From NCBI RefSeq assembly GCF_052030545.1, contig NZ_JBPDIH010000003.1, positions 248,001 through 312,000 on the forward strand: DNA of 64,000 nt, read 5' to 3'. Each line of letters opens with the position of its first letter. Position 1 is the stretch's first letter. This DNA is from CANMXU01 sp052030545 (GTDB lineage: Bacteria; Pseudomonadota; Gammaproteobacteria; Enterobacterales; Alteromonadaceae). Made by a program: the position numbers and the translations under genes. A model generated the notes under the pieces. The model had not been told where the DNA came from, did not search any database, and was given only the letters and a program-made list of their open reading frames with translations. Shown piece by piece: positions 1-8,209 of the stretch.

Positions 1-24
1 AATAAGTCGTTGATAAAAATCAAA

Positions 25-741
25 TTACAACAATGATTTTCGCGCTAATTCGGGGAAATTAGTAAAAATACCATCAACTCCTATCAGCTGACAAAAGGCA
101 ATATCTTGGGGTTTATCTACCGTATACACATTTACGGTTAAACCACGTTGATGGGCATCGTCGACTAGGCCTTGGTTTAAACATTCAATTGCAAGATTTA
201 GGCTATTCAAGGCTAATTTTTCGGTAAACGCGGCGTAATCTATCGGGCAACACGCAATAAGCGCGGCCGTTTTAATCTCAGGTATTACCGACTTTGTCGC
301 GACAAGTAAGTGATGATTAAAGGCAGAGATTACAAATTGCTCAAGTGAAAAATGATGTTGCGCTATTGCTTGGTGAATTTGCTTCGCCAAAGCTTGCACA
401 AGATGGGCAAGTTGGTCTGGTTTTGTGGTGGTATCTTTTAATTCAATATTCACCACACAGCGCCCGTGGATAAAAGACAGGGCTTGATTTAGGGTAATAA
501 TTTGTTGGTTATTACCCGCATCTAAATTTTGCAGCTGAGCCAAAGAGAACTGATCAAAATGCCCTTTGCCATCGGTTGTTTCTTCTAAGTAAACATCATG
601 ACGAACAATAAATTCACCACTGTGATGGTAAAAAACGTCAAACTCTATCGCATCGGCTTGTTGTTTAATTGCATGCTCAAACGCCAGAAGGGTATTTTCT
701 GGATACTCGCCACTGGCACCTCGATGAGCAATAATATGCAT
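25..741 (-). CDS. Glycerophosphodiester phosphodiesterase (UgpQ-like)
   Basis: Hydrolyses glycerophosphodiesters to glycerol-3-phosphate and an alcohol. The 238-residue protein is one GDPD TIM-barrel domain without a signal peptide, so it is probably cytoplasmic like UgpQ. The family signature is at the N-terminus (HRGASGEYPENTLLAF, then EFDV and RHD), giving the catalytic His pair and the metal-binding Glu/Asp; NIELK follows near residue 98. It ends with a typical GVDGIFTNFPE closing strand. It lies 15 nt downstream of psd in the same direction, which suggests a shared transcript for phospholipid turnover. The length matches compact bacterial UgpQ. Confidence 0.9.
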   Translation of the reverse strand: MHIIAHRGASGEYPENTLLAFEHAIKQQADAIEFDVFYHHSGEFIVRHDVYLEETTDGKGHFDQFSLAQLQNLDAGNNQQIITLNQALSFIHGRCVVNIELKDTTTKPDQLAHLVQALAKQIHQAIAQHHFSLEQFVISAFNHHLLVATKSVIPEIKTAALIACCPIDYAAFTEKLALNSLNLAIECLNQGLVDDAHQRGLTVNVYTVDKPQDIAFCQLIGVDGIFTNFPELARKSLL

Positions 742-756
742 AATAACTACAACGGC

Positions 757-1650
757 TTATTCAGCGCCGCTTTCATTAGTTTTAGCAGAACATAAGTCAG
801 CATAATGCTCACCTAAACGGGTCACGGTTTCAGGACCAGCAGTTTCATTAAATTTAATCATGCTTGGCGCAAACGTTGATACAACGGTAGAGCCTAACTT
901 AAAGCGCCCCATTTCATCACCTTTTTCAAAGGTAACTGCGCCAACACCCGTTGCTGGATATTGCCATCTAAAAATATCTTTACCCGCAGGCGGTGTGATG
1001 GTGCCAGCCCACGTTGTTTCTATACTTGCTACAATTGTCGCACCAACCAATACCATCGCCATTTCACCATGTGCAGTATCAAAAATAGCAACAACACGTT
1101 CATTGCGGGCAAATAAATCTGGCACGTTATTGGCGGTTAATGGATTCACCGAAAAAAGCTCGCCAGGTACGTAAATCATTTCACGTAACGTTGCTGCCAT
1201 CGGCATATGAATGCGGTGATAATCTTTTGGCGCTAAATAAATGCAAGAGAAGCTACCGCCTTGAAATGGCTTTGCTGTTGCTTCGTCGCCACCAAGTAAA
1301 CTGGTCAAACTATAATTGAACCCTTTCGCTTGAATAAGCTGCCCGTCGACAATATCGCCTTGCTGACTAATTGCGCCATCCACTGGGTAACATAATGCAT
1401 TTTCATCTGGGTCAATGGTACGTGCACCTTCTTCTAATTCTCGGGTAAAAAAATCATTAAAGGTTTTAAAGTCGCTGGCGTTTTTTAACTTAGCTTCCGC
1501 CATATTAATGCCGTAAGCTTTAATGAAAGCAGAAATAAGTTTAGTGGTTAACCAACCGGCTTCTGCTGCTGCTAACTTACCAACTAAACGTGAAATTGCA
1601 TGCTTTGGCATTATATATTGCAAAGCAATTTTTACTTTATCGAGTGACAC
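757..1650 (-). CDS. psd: Phosphatidylserine decarboxylase proenzyme
   Basis: Converts phosphatidylserine to phosphatidylethanolamine at the inner membrane. The 297-residue proenzyme carries the LGST self-cleavage motif (in FKLGSTVV, near residue 251), where the Ser becomes the pyruvoyl group of the alpha subunit. It also has the DYHRIHMP segment seen in the bacterial family and an N-terminal amphipathic start (MSLDKVKIALQYIMPKH). Length and order match E. coli Psd. It sits 31 nt downstream of rsgA, the arrangement seen in many gammaproteobacteria, and upstream of a GDPD enzyme, giving a small phospholipid operon. Confidence 0.97.
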   Translation of the reverse strand: MSLDKVKIALQYIMPKHAISRLVGKLAAAEAGWLTTKLISAFIKAYGINMAEAKLKNASDFKTFNDFFTRELEEGARTIDPDENALCYPVDGAISQQGDIVDGQLIQAKGFNYSLTSLLGGDEATAKPFQGGSFSCIYLAPKDYHRIHMPMAATLREMIYVPGELFSVNPLTANNVPDLFARNERVVAIFDTAHGEMAMVLVGATIVASIETTWAGTITPPAGKDIFRWQYPATGVGAVTFEKGDEMGRFKLGSTVVSTFAPSMIKFNETAGPETVTRLGEHYADLCSAKTNESGAE

Positions 1651-1681
1651 TAAAGGTTCCTTACACTACTTATTAATTAAT

Positions 1682-2719
1682 TTAATGATTAAACCGCGAG
1701 GTTAACTTGTTGCCATCTAAACTGGCTAATATTCGTTGAAAACTGGCTAAACGTTCAGCGCGTATTTTACCTTGCTCACTAGCTTCAACTAACGCACAAC
1801 CAGGGTCGGTTTGATGTTTGCAATCGCGAAATTTACAGCCGCCCAAGTAATCAGCAAACTCAATAAAGCCGCGATAGACTTGCTCTGGTGTTAAATGCCA
1901 CAAGCCAAACTCACGAATACCAGGCGAGTCAATTAAGTCGCCGCCATCACTAAAATGATATAAACGCGCTACTGTGGTGGTATGCTGCCCTAAGCCTGAA
2001 TTTTCAGAAACTTCTTGAGTAAGCAAACCTAATTCTGGCATTAAACTATTCACCAAAGTCGACTTACCAACCCCTGACTGACCCACAAAAATGCTGGTGT
2101 GATCGCTTAACTGCGCTCGCACATCATCAATGCCCTGTGCAGTTTTGCTGCTAGCATAAATAATTTTGTAACCAATATCGCGATAAATTTGTAACTGTTT
2201 CTCTATTTCGGCTTTTACCGCCTCATCAAGCAAATCAACTTTGTTTAACAATAATACTGGCGTGATACCGGTTTGCTCGGCAGCAACTAGGTAACGGTCA
2301 ATAATATCGGCATTAAAAACGGGTAATACAGACGAGACAATAATAATTTGGCTTATATTAGCCGCAATAGGTTTCACGCCGTCATAAACATCAGGGCGAG
2401 ACAATACGGAGTCACGTTCATGCACCGCTTCAATCACGCCACGAATACTATGCTCGGTTTCTTTTCCTAAACGCCACAGCACTTTATCACCACAGACAAG
2501 TGATTTTACTGAACGTCTAAGGTTACAGCGATAACAGGTTCCATCTTGCGCTTCAACGTCTGCATGCTGACCAAACCGGCTAATAACAACACCGCTTTGT
2601 GCTTCACCGAGTTCATCATCTTGCCAATGCACTTGATCGGCTTTATTGCGCAGTTTTTTGTCTTGATTGGCTTTAATTCGCCGTGCCTGACCTTTAGTCA
2701 GCTTTTTAGTTTTAGCCAC
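1682..2719 (-). CDS. rsgA: Small ribosomal subunit biogenesis GTPase RsgA
   Basis: Circularly permuted GTPase that checks late 30S subunit maturation. The motifs appear in the permuted order expected: NKVD (G4, near residue 160), then GQSGVGKSTL (G1), then DSPGIREF (G3). The C-terminal zinc cluster is visible as GGCKFRDCKHQTDPGCA. The N-terminus is Lys/Arg-rich (KKLTKGQARRIKANQDKK), followed by an OB-fold. It is 345 residues, as in E. coli. It is divergent from orn, a conserved neighbour, with about 170 bp between the start codons, and leads the rsgA-psd-GDPD series. Confidence 0.97.
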   Translation of the reverse strand: MAKTKKLTKGQARRIKANQDKKLRNKADQVHWQDDELGEAQSGVVISRFGQHADVEAQDGTCYRCNLRRSVKSLVCGDKVLWRLGKETEHSIRGVIEAVHERDSVLSRPDVYDGVKPIAANISQIIIVSSVLPVFNADIIDRYLVAAEQTGITPVLLLNKVDLLDEAVKAEIEKQLQIYRDIGYKIIYASSKTAQGIDDVRAQLSDHTSIFVGQSGVGKSTLVNSLMPELGLLTQEVSENSGLGQHTTTVARLYHFSDGGDLIDSPGIREFGLWHLTPEQVYRGFIEFADYLGGCKFRDCKHQTDPGCALVEASEQGKIRAERLASFQRILASLDGNKLTSRFNH

Positions 2720-2890
2720 GAGCTTGTTTCATTTTATTTTGCTTAAATTTGATAAAGATTTTTTAACAACATTAATTGTCACGTAGTATACTGTTTAATT
2801 AAGGTTTCATCTAATTTTGTCTTCTTTTAATGGCACTATAGTGAAAATTTCGAACAACAAAGAAAAAGTTAAGGTGACTAAAGGTTAATT

Positions 2891-3436
2891 ATGGCGTGTA
2901 GCGATTCAAATTTGATTTGGCTTGATCTGGAGATGACAGGCCTAGAACCACAAACGGATGTGATTTTGGAAATCGCGACCATTGTTACTGATAGTCAACT
3001 CAATATTCTGGCCGAAGGTCCTGTGTTTGCTATTAAACATGCTGATGAAGTGCTCGATAATATGAGCCCTTGGTGCATCGAACATCACGGCAAATCGGGT
3101 TTAACCGAACGTTGCAAAAAAAGCACAACCACTCTCGCGCAAGCGACTGAAGAAACCATACGCTTTGTTGAGCAATATGTACCTAAAGGTGTCTCGCCGA
3201 TGTGCGGCAACAGCATTGGCCAAGATCGCCGTTTCATTAATAAATACATGCCAGACTTTGAAGACTACTTTCATTACCGCAACCTCGATGTCAGCACAGT
3301 TAAAGAACTTGCCCGTCGCTGGAAACCTGAGGTTTTAGCAAAAGTTGAAAAAACAGGTGCACATTTAGCCCTTGATGATATTCGCGAGTCGATTGCCGAA
3401 TTAAAGGTCTATCAGGCACACTTTTTTAACGTATAA
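2891..3436 (+). CDS. orn: Oligoribonuclease
   Basis: 3'-5' exonuclease that finishes RNA decay by hydrolysing di- and short oligoribonucleotides, including pGpG from c-di-GMP breakdown. The 181-residue protein is a DEDDh exonuclease: ExoI is WLDLEMTGLEP (residues 10-20), ExoII lies in MCGNSIGQDRRFINKYMP and ExoIII in HLALDDIRESI with the catalytic His and Asp. Length and sequence match proteobacterial Orn. It is divergent from rsgA as in E. coli. Several c-di-GMP-type proteins are encoded nearby (24665-25930, 48897-50972), though Orn is a general housekeeping enzyme. Confidence 0.97.
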   Translation: MACSDSNLIWLDLEMTGLEPQTDVILEIATIVTDSQLNILAEGPVFAIKHADEVLDNMSPWCIEHHGKSGLTERCKKSTTTLAQATEETIRFVEQYVPKGVSPMCGNSIGQDRRFINKYMPDFEDYFHYRNLDVSTVKELARRWKPEVLAKVEKTGAHLALDDIRESIAELKVYQAHFFNV

Positions 3437-3527
3437 GCGGGTAATAAGCTTACTATTCACACAAAAAACTTGCAGGTCTGACCAGTTTAGATAGAATGAT
3501 TTAATCACTAAATAATCTGAGAGTACC

Positions 3528-4019
3528 ATGGCAAATCGATTTTCACGTGCTGTGGCAGGTATACACCGCCTGCCTAAATCAATACAACCTTATTTGTTAA
3601 CTAAGCTTTTTTGTTCACAGGTAAAGTACGCCAAAACATCAAAAATTAAGCTTTATGCTGTAAGCAACCATAAAGTTGAGCTGGGCGTAAAAAACGTTAA
3701 ACGCGTGCAAAATCACATTGGTGGTGTACATGCCATTGCGGCAGCATTGCTTGCGGAATCAGCCAGTGGCATTGTTTTTGGTATGAACGTGCCTGACAAT
3801 AAATTACCGCTGTTAAAATCGATGAAAATTGAATATCAACGCCGCATGCAAGGTGATCTAAAAGCCATTGCTACGATTGATGACAGTGGTATTCAAGCCA
3901 TTGAACAAGATGAAAAAGGTAGCTTTTTTGTTGAAGTGAAGATCTTCGACGAAACTGGCGAACAACCCATAGTATGTGAAATGGACTGGGCGTGGGTAAC
4001 AAAGCGCACTAAAAGCTAA
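3528..4019 (+). CDS. DUF4442 hotdog-fold thioesterase-like protein
   Basis: A 163-residue protein resembling DUF4442 proteins of the hotdog-fold thioesterase superfamily. The hotdog helix region is HIGGVHAIAAALLAESASG (residues 65-83), with the conserved N/HxxG pattern at its start, followed by strands such as KSMKIEYQRRMQGDLKA. No signal peptide or membrane segment is seen. The substrate is unknown; acyl-CoA is the usual guess for this fold. It has its own short upstream region and does not obviously form an operon with orn (91-nt gap). Family recognition is fair, function inferred only from fold. Confidence 0.7.
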   Translation: MANRFSRAVAGIHRLPKSIQPYLLTKLFCSQVKYAKTSKIKLYAVSNHKVELGVKNVKRVQNHIGGVHAIAAALLAESASGIVFGMNVPDNKLPLLKSMKIEYQRRMQGDLKAIATIDDSGIQAIEQDEKGSFFVEVKIFDETGEQPIVCEMDWAWVTKRTKS

Positions 4020-4066
4020 ACCCAGCTACGAAAGTTCAACAAACACATCAACAAAAAGGATCACAC

Positions 4067-4540
4067 ATGAAAAAAATCGCCATTTTTGTTGATGTGCAAA
4101 ACATTTACTACACCACGCGCGACGCATTCGGCAAACAATTTAACTACCGTAAACTTTGGCAAAAACTAAGTGAACAGGGAGATATTGTTTTAGCAAATGC
4201 CTACGCAATTCAGCGCAGTGACGACCAGCAACATAAATTTCAAAAAGCGCTCAAACATATTGGCTTTAACGTTAAGCTAAAACCTTTTATTCAACGAAGA
4301 GACGGCAGCGCAAAAGGTGACTGGGACGTTGGTATTACCATTGATATGCTCGACGCCGCCAAAGACGCTGAATACATTGTATTGTTATCAGGCGATGGCG
4401 ACTTTGATTTATTACTCAGTAAAATGCGAAACAACTATGGCGCGACAACACATGTTTATGGTGTAAGAAGCCTCACCGCACAAGCGCTAATTAATGCCGC
4501 AGATTACTATAGCGCAATAGATGAAGAATTATTGTTGTAG
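4067..4540 (+). CDS. NYN-domain (LabA/DUF88-type) putative ribonuclease
   Basis: A 157-residue NYN domain, a PIN-like nuclease fold. Three acidic motifs are visible: IFVDVQNIYYTTR (residues 5-17), GDWDVGITIDMLDAA (around 85-99) and LLSGDGDFDLLLSKM (around 107-121). These place Asp residues for metal binding as in LabA/MARF1-type NYN proteins. No other domain is fused and no signal peptide is present. It begins 47 nt after the DUF4442 gene with a good AAAAGGA ribosome-binding site, so the two may be co-transcribed. Cellular role is unknown; RNA cleavage is a family-level expectation. Confidence 0.85.
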   Translation: MKKIAIFVDVQNIYYTTRDAFGKQFNYRKLWQKLSEQGDIVLANAYAIQRSDDQQHKFQKALKHIGFNVKLKPFIQRRDGSAKGDWDVGITIDMLDAAKDAEYIVLLSGDGDFDLLLSKMRNNYGATTHVYGVRSLTAQALINAADYYSAIDEELLL

Positions 4541-4741
4541 CTATTACTTAGCTTAATTCAATTTAAAATTTTAACATTACACTATCCATCTCATATTTCC
4601 TTTCCGACTTAATTGAAACAAATTTGAAACACACCGTTTGTTTTGAAATACTAAGCAAGGTATTTGTCTGTTAACTCAACAATAAATACCTTCTATACTT
4701 AAAAAATAAAAAATGACTTTTAACCAGCCCAACCTTTTCCT

Positions 4742-5662
4742 TTGGAGATAGGCATGAGTTCAAGCGACGACAATAAAAACGATATCGTAGTGAGCAATAA
4801 CGAGCACACTGTGGTGGTTGAAAGCCAAGCAGCAGAAGACAAAACTGCGGCAACTAGTAAAGGTTCGTCGAATGCCTCATCGCAAATGCAACTGCTCGGT
4901 TTAGCCAAGCAATTTAGCCTCGACGGACAATTCCTTCCGCCTGAAAAACAAATTCCAATTGAAGATAGAGCACGAAAACGCGATCGCTTAAATCATTTGC
5001 GCCATCAACAAAACCTAGAACGTATTATTCAAAAGGCAGTTGGTCTAAGCTCAGATAGTCAAGTACCTGATAGAACCGACCAAGACTGGTTTGATCGTTT
5101 CCTATCGCTTGCAGAGAGCATTAGCAATAAAACCATGCAAGATTTATGGGCGAGAATATTAGCCAAAGAAATTGCCAGCCCAGGTTCATTTTCGTTAAAG
5201 GCATTAAAAACATTTCGCGAATTAAGCATTCAAGATGCGAAGTTATTAGCTAAAGTGGCTAAGTTTACCGTGCGTGATAAAGCGCGAAAAAATTTAAGAA
5301 TACTTTCTGGTAGCTATCAAACACCCAATTTATTCAACTTTTTCAGTAAAAGTCGTCAGCATAAAATTAACCTCAATCAATATGGGTTAAGTTATAGCGA
5401 CTTACTAAACCTTGATGACAATCACTTATTATTTATTCAAGAAGCTGAGTCTAGCGTATTAGCTAAAGGCGAGGTACTGACCTTTAGTTACAACGGCTTG
5501 GCACTTAGTTTATCAGCTAAAAAGGCCGATAGCGTTTTATGTTTTTATAAATTTACACCGGTTGGCGTTGAGTTAATGAACTTAATTGGTGATAAAGCTG
5601 ACGAAGATTTTTATCAGTCATTAAAGCGTGAATTGAGCACCCATTTTAACTGTGAAAGCTAA
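4742..5662 (+). CDS. TIGR03899 family protein of unknown function
   Basis: A 306-residue protein matching the TIGR03899 family of marine gammaproteobacteria. The first 45 residues are acidic, Ser-rich and look disordered. Then comes the conserved LGLAKQFSLDGQ block, a charged helix (RARKRDRLNHLRHQQNLE) and a segment with DQDWFDRFLSLAESISN and MQDLWARILAKEI, a helical pattern shared with DUF2806-like proteins. No signal peptide or transmembrane segment is seen. A GGAG-type ribosome-binding site precedes the ATG. Function is not known and the neighbours give no clue. Confidence 0.75.
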   Translation: MEIGMSSSDDNKNDIVVSNNEHTVVVESQAAEDKTAATSKGSSNASSQMQLLGLAKQFSLDGQFLPPEKQIPIEDRARKRDRLNHLRHQQNLERIIQKAVGLSSDSQVPDRTDQDWFDRFLSLAESISNKTMQDLWARILAKEIASPGSFSLKALKTFRELSIQDAKLLAKVAKFTVRDKARKNLRILSGSYQTPNLFNFFSKSRQHKINLNQYGLSYSDLLNLDDNHLLFIQEAESSVLAKGEVLTFSYNGLALSLSAKKADSVLCFYKFTPVGVELMNLIGDKADEDFYQSLKRELSTHFNCES

Positions 5663-5690
5663 GGGAATAGACAAAATAAGCAAGGAAGTT

Positions 5691-5720
5691 AGAAAACCAT
5701 TACCAAAGTAATGATTTTCT
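5691..5720. terminator. Bidirectional terminator between TIGR03899 gene and cysH
   Basis: A 13-bp stem with one mismatch: AGAAAACCATTAC at 5691-5703 pairs with GTAATGATTTTCT at 5708-5720. It sits between two converging genes, and its A/T-rich ends would give a short U-run on each strand. Confidence 0.55.
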
Positions 5721-5757
5721 CATAACATCAATAAATAGTTGTTATCGCAATGAAGGT

Positions 5758-6498
5758 TTAAATACCATCACCGTCAGTATGCAAGCCACATTCACGCTGC
5801 ATACCTGAGAAACGCGTTTCACTTTCATCCATTCCTAATTCTAATGGGCGTGTGCTGTGCACATCACCCACCGACACGTAACCGTGATCCCATAATGGGT
5901 GGTACGGCAGGTTGTGTTTGGTTAGATATTGATGAACGTCACGATTACTCCAATCAATAATGGGGTGTACTTTAAAGCGACCACGTAAAATGCTCACCAC
6001 AGACAAACCTTCTCTGTGGCTAGATTGTTGACGACGTACACCTGAAAACCAAGTGCTCGCTTCAAGTTCATTCAAACCACGTTCTAACGGCTCAACTTTG
6101 TTACGACGATTATAGGCTTTAAGCTCATCTTCACCTTTGGCCCATTCTTCACCGTATTTAGCACGTTGCCATGCAGCACTTTCTTTTGCGCTAAATACGT
6201 GTAAATTCAAGTCTAAACGCTCTGTTAACTGCTCAATAAACTGGTATGTTTCTGGAAATAAATGTCCCGTGTCGGTTAACAACACCGGAATATTTTTATC
6301 CACTTGCGTTAACATATGCAACATAACCGCTGATTGAATGCCAAAACTTGACGACAATACAAATTGCGCAGGCAAATTTTCCATCGCCCATTCGACACGG
6401 GCGGTGGCAGTTTCTTTTTCAAGTAATTCATTCCACTGATTCAACCAAGGTTTTGGTAATGAAGCAGGAAAGCGGTTATTAATTGCTGGTTTAGTCAT
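5758..6498 (-). CDS. cysH: Phosphoadenosine phosphosulfate (PAPS) reductase
   Basis: Reduces PAPS to sulfite with thioredoxin in assimilatory sulfate reduction. The C-terminus carries the catalytic ECGLHTDGDGI, and the substrate-binding region includes LSSSFGIQSAVMLHML, LLTDTGHLFPETY and KVHPIIDWSNRDVHQYL. It lacks the extra Cys pairs of the 4Fe-4S APS reductases, so PAPS is the expected substrate. An upstream in-frame ATG at 6534 exists, but the start at 6498 (MTKPAINN) fits the family length (246 residues) and overlaps the cysI stop by 8 bp, the usual translational coupling. It is the last gene of cysJIH. Confidence 0.95.
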   Translation of the reverse strand: MTKPAINNRFPASLPKPWLNQWNELLEKETATARVEWAMENLPAQFVLSSSFGIQSAVMLHMLTQVDKNIPVLLTDTGHLFPETYQFIEQLTERLDLNLHVFSAKESAAWQRAKYGEEWAKGEDELKAYNRRNKVEPLERGLNELEASTWFSGVRRQQSSHREGLSVVSILRGRFKVHPIIDWSNRDVHQYLTKHNLPYHPLWDHGYVSVGDVHSTRPLELGMDESETRFSGMQRECGLHTDGDGI

Positions 6499-8209
6499 GA
6501 AAATCTCGCTTACTGACTTTAATTTCGCGCACAATTTCTTTGCGAACTACGTAGTCACCAAAGGCTTCACCTTCACGGCGACCACTAACCCAATGCGCAA
6601 CTAAGCCGTCAATTTCTTTGAGGATAGTTTTCTCGTCTATATTTTCTTTGAAAAGTGCTGGTATGCGGGTACCTGCAAGGTTACCACCTAAATACATGTT
6701 GTACTTACCAGGGCCTTTACCTACTAAGCCAATTTCAGCCAACATCGCACGGCCACAGCCATTTGGACAACCGGTAACCCGTAGAATAATCGACTCATCT
6801 TGCATGTAGTATTTTTCAAAAATCTTTTCAACGTCAGTTACTAAACCTGGTAAATAGCGCTCAGCTTCTGCCATCGCTAATGGACAGGTAGGAAAGGCTA
6901 CACACGCCATTGAGTTTTTACGTTGTTCGCTAACGCCGTCGTCTAATAAACCGTACTCTCGCGCCAGTTGTTCGATTTGCGCTTTGTCTTCTTCAGCAAC
7001 ACCCGCAATAATCAAGTTTTGATTTGCGGTCATGCGGAAGTCACCTTTATGTACTTTAGCGATTTCCGCAACACCGGTTTTCAGTGGCTTATTTGGGAAA
7101 TCTAAAAGTCGACCATTTTCAATAAATAGCGCTAAATGATGCTTGCCATCAAAACCTTCAACCCAACCTAAACGGTCGCCACGGTCGGTAAATTCATACG
7201 GACGGCTTTCTTCAAAAGCAATGCCCGCACGTTTTTCAACTTCGGCTTTAAACGTATCAATGCCAACACGATCTAAGGTGTATTTAGTTTTTGCGTTTTT
7301 ACGGTTGACTCGGTTACCCCAATCACGTTGTGTCGTCACAACAGCCGCCGCTACGTCTAAAACATTGGCTAATGGCACAAAACCAAAATCGTCAGCACGA
7401 CGTGGATAGGTTGATTTATCACCGTGTGTCATGGCTAAGCCACCACCCACAAGAACGTTAAAACCAACTAATTTGCCGTTATCTGCAATGGCAACAAAGT
7501 TAAGGTCATTGGCATGTACATCAACATCGTTTTGCGGCGGAATAACTACCGTGGTTTTAAATTTACGTGGTAAGTAGTTGCTGCCTAAAATTGGCTCTTC
7601 AGTGCTTTCAGCTTTCTCACCATTTAACCAAATTTCAGCATACGCTTTAGTTTTAGGTAGTAAGTGCTCACTGATTTTCTTCGCCCATTCGTAAGCTTCT
7701 AAATGCAGTTCAGATTCAACCGGGTTAGTGGTACATAACACGTTACGGTTAACGTCACCAGCGGTCGCGATAGAGTCAATACCAATGCTGTTAAGCGTTT
7801 GGTGCATTAACTTAATGTTTGGCTTTAATACGCCGTGAAACTGAAACGTTTGACGGGTAGTTAAACGAATGCTGCCATACATGGTTTTGTCAGCGGCAAA
7901 TTTATCAATCGCTAACCACTGTTTTGGCGTAATAATACCGCCAGGCATACGGGCACGTAACATCACGTTATGTAATGGTTCTAATTTTTGCTTAGTACGC
8001 TCACCACGAATGTCACGATCATCTTGCTGATACATGCCGTGAAAACGAATAAGCTGGAAGTTATCAGCGGTAAAACCACCCGTTACAGGGTCGCTTAAGT
8101 CTTGCTCAATAGTGCCACGCAAAAAATTACTTTCACGCTTTAAACGTTCGTTATCAGCAAGCTTACCTTCAACAACCAATGGGCCGTTTTGATCATTCGT
8201 AGTAGTCAT
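6491..8209 (-). CDS. cysI: Sulfite reductase (NADPH) hemoprotein beta-component
   Basis: Carries siroheme and a 4Fe-4S cluster and performs the six-electron reduction of sulfite to sulfide. The four cluster cysteines are seen as CVAFPTC and CPNGCG in the last quarter of the 572-residue protein. Both ferrite-type half repeats are present (for example RLTTRQTFQFHG and NRNVLCTTNPVES near residues 95-165). Length equals E. coli CysI. Its start codon shares one base with the cysJ stop (8209), and its end overlaps cysH, so the three genes are a tightly coupled operon. Confidence 0.97.
   Translation of the reverse strand: MTTTNDQNGPLVVEGKLADNERLKRESNFLRGTIEQDLSDPVTGGFTADNFQLIRFHGMYQQDDRDIRGERTKQKLEPLHNVMLRARMPGGIITPKQWLAIDKFAADKTMYGSIRLTTRQTFQFHGVLKPNIKLMHQTLNSIGIDSIATAGDVNRNVLCTTNPVESELHLEAYEWAKKISEHLLPKTKAYAEIWLNGEKAESTEEPILGSNYLPRKFKTTVVIPPQNDVDVHANDLNFVAIADNGKLVGFNVLVGGGLAMTHGDKSTYPRRADDFGFVPLANVLDVAAAVVTTQRDWGNRVNRKNAKTKYTLDRVGIDTFKAEVEKRAGIAFEESRPYEFTDRGDRLGWVEGFDGKHHLALFIENGRLLDFPNKPLKTGVAEIAKVHKGDFRMTANQNLIIAGVAEEDKAQIEQLAREYGLLDDGVSEQRKNSMACVAFPTCPLAMAEAERYLPGLVTDVEKIFEKYYMQDESIILRVTGCPNGCGRAMLAEIGLVGKGPGKYNMYLGGNLAGTRIPALFKENIDEKTILKEIDGLVAHWVSGRREGEAFGDYVVRKEIVREIKVSKRDFHD

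Noticed and set aside
4671..4908. Minus-strand ORFs over the start of the TIGR03899 gene
   Set aside because: Cys/Leu/Ser-rich antisense shadows without ribosome-binding sites or family resemblance.
6498..6534. Longer cysH start at 6534
   Set aside because: The extra 12 residues (MCAKLKSVSEIF) lie inside cysI and are absent from the family; ATG at 6498 gives the usual length.
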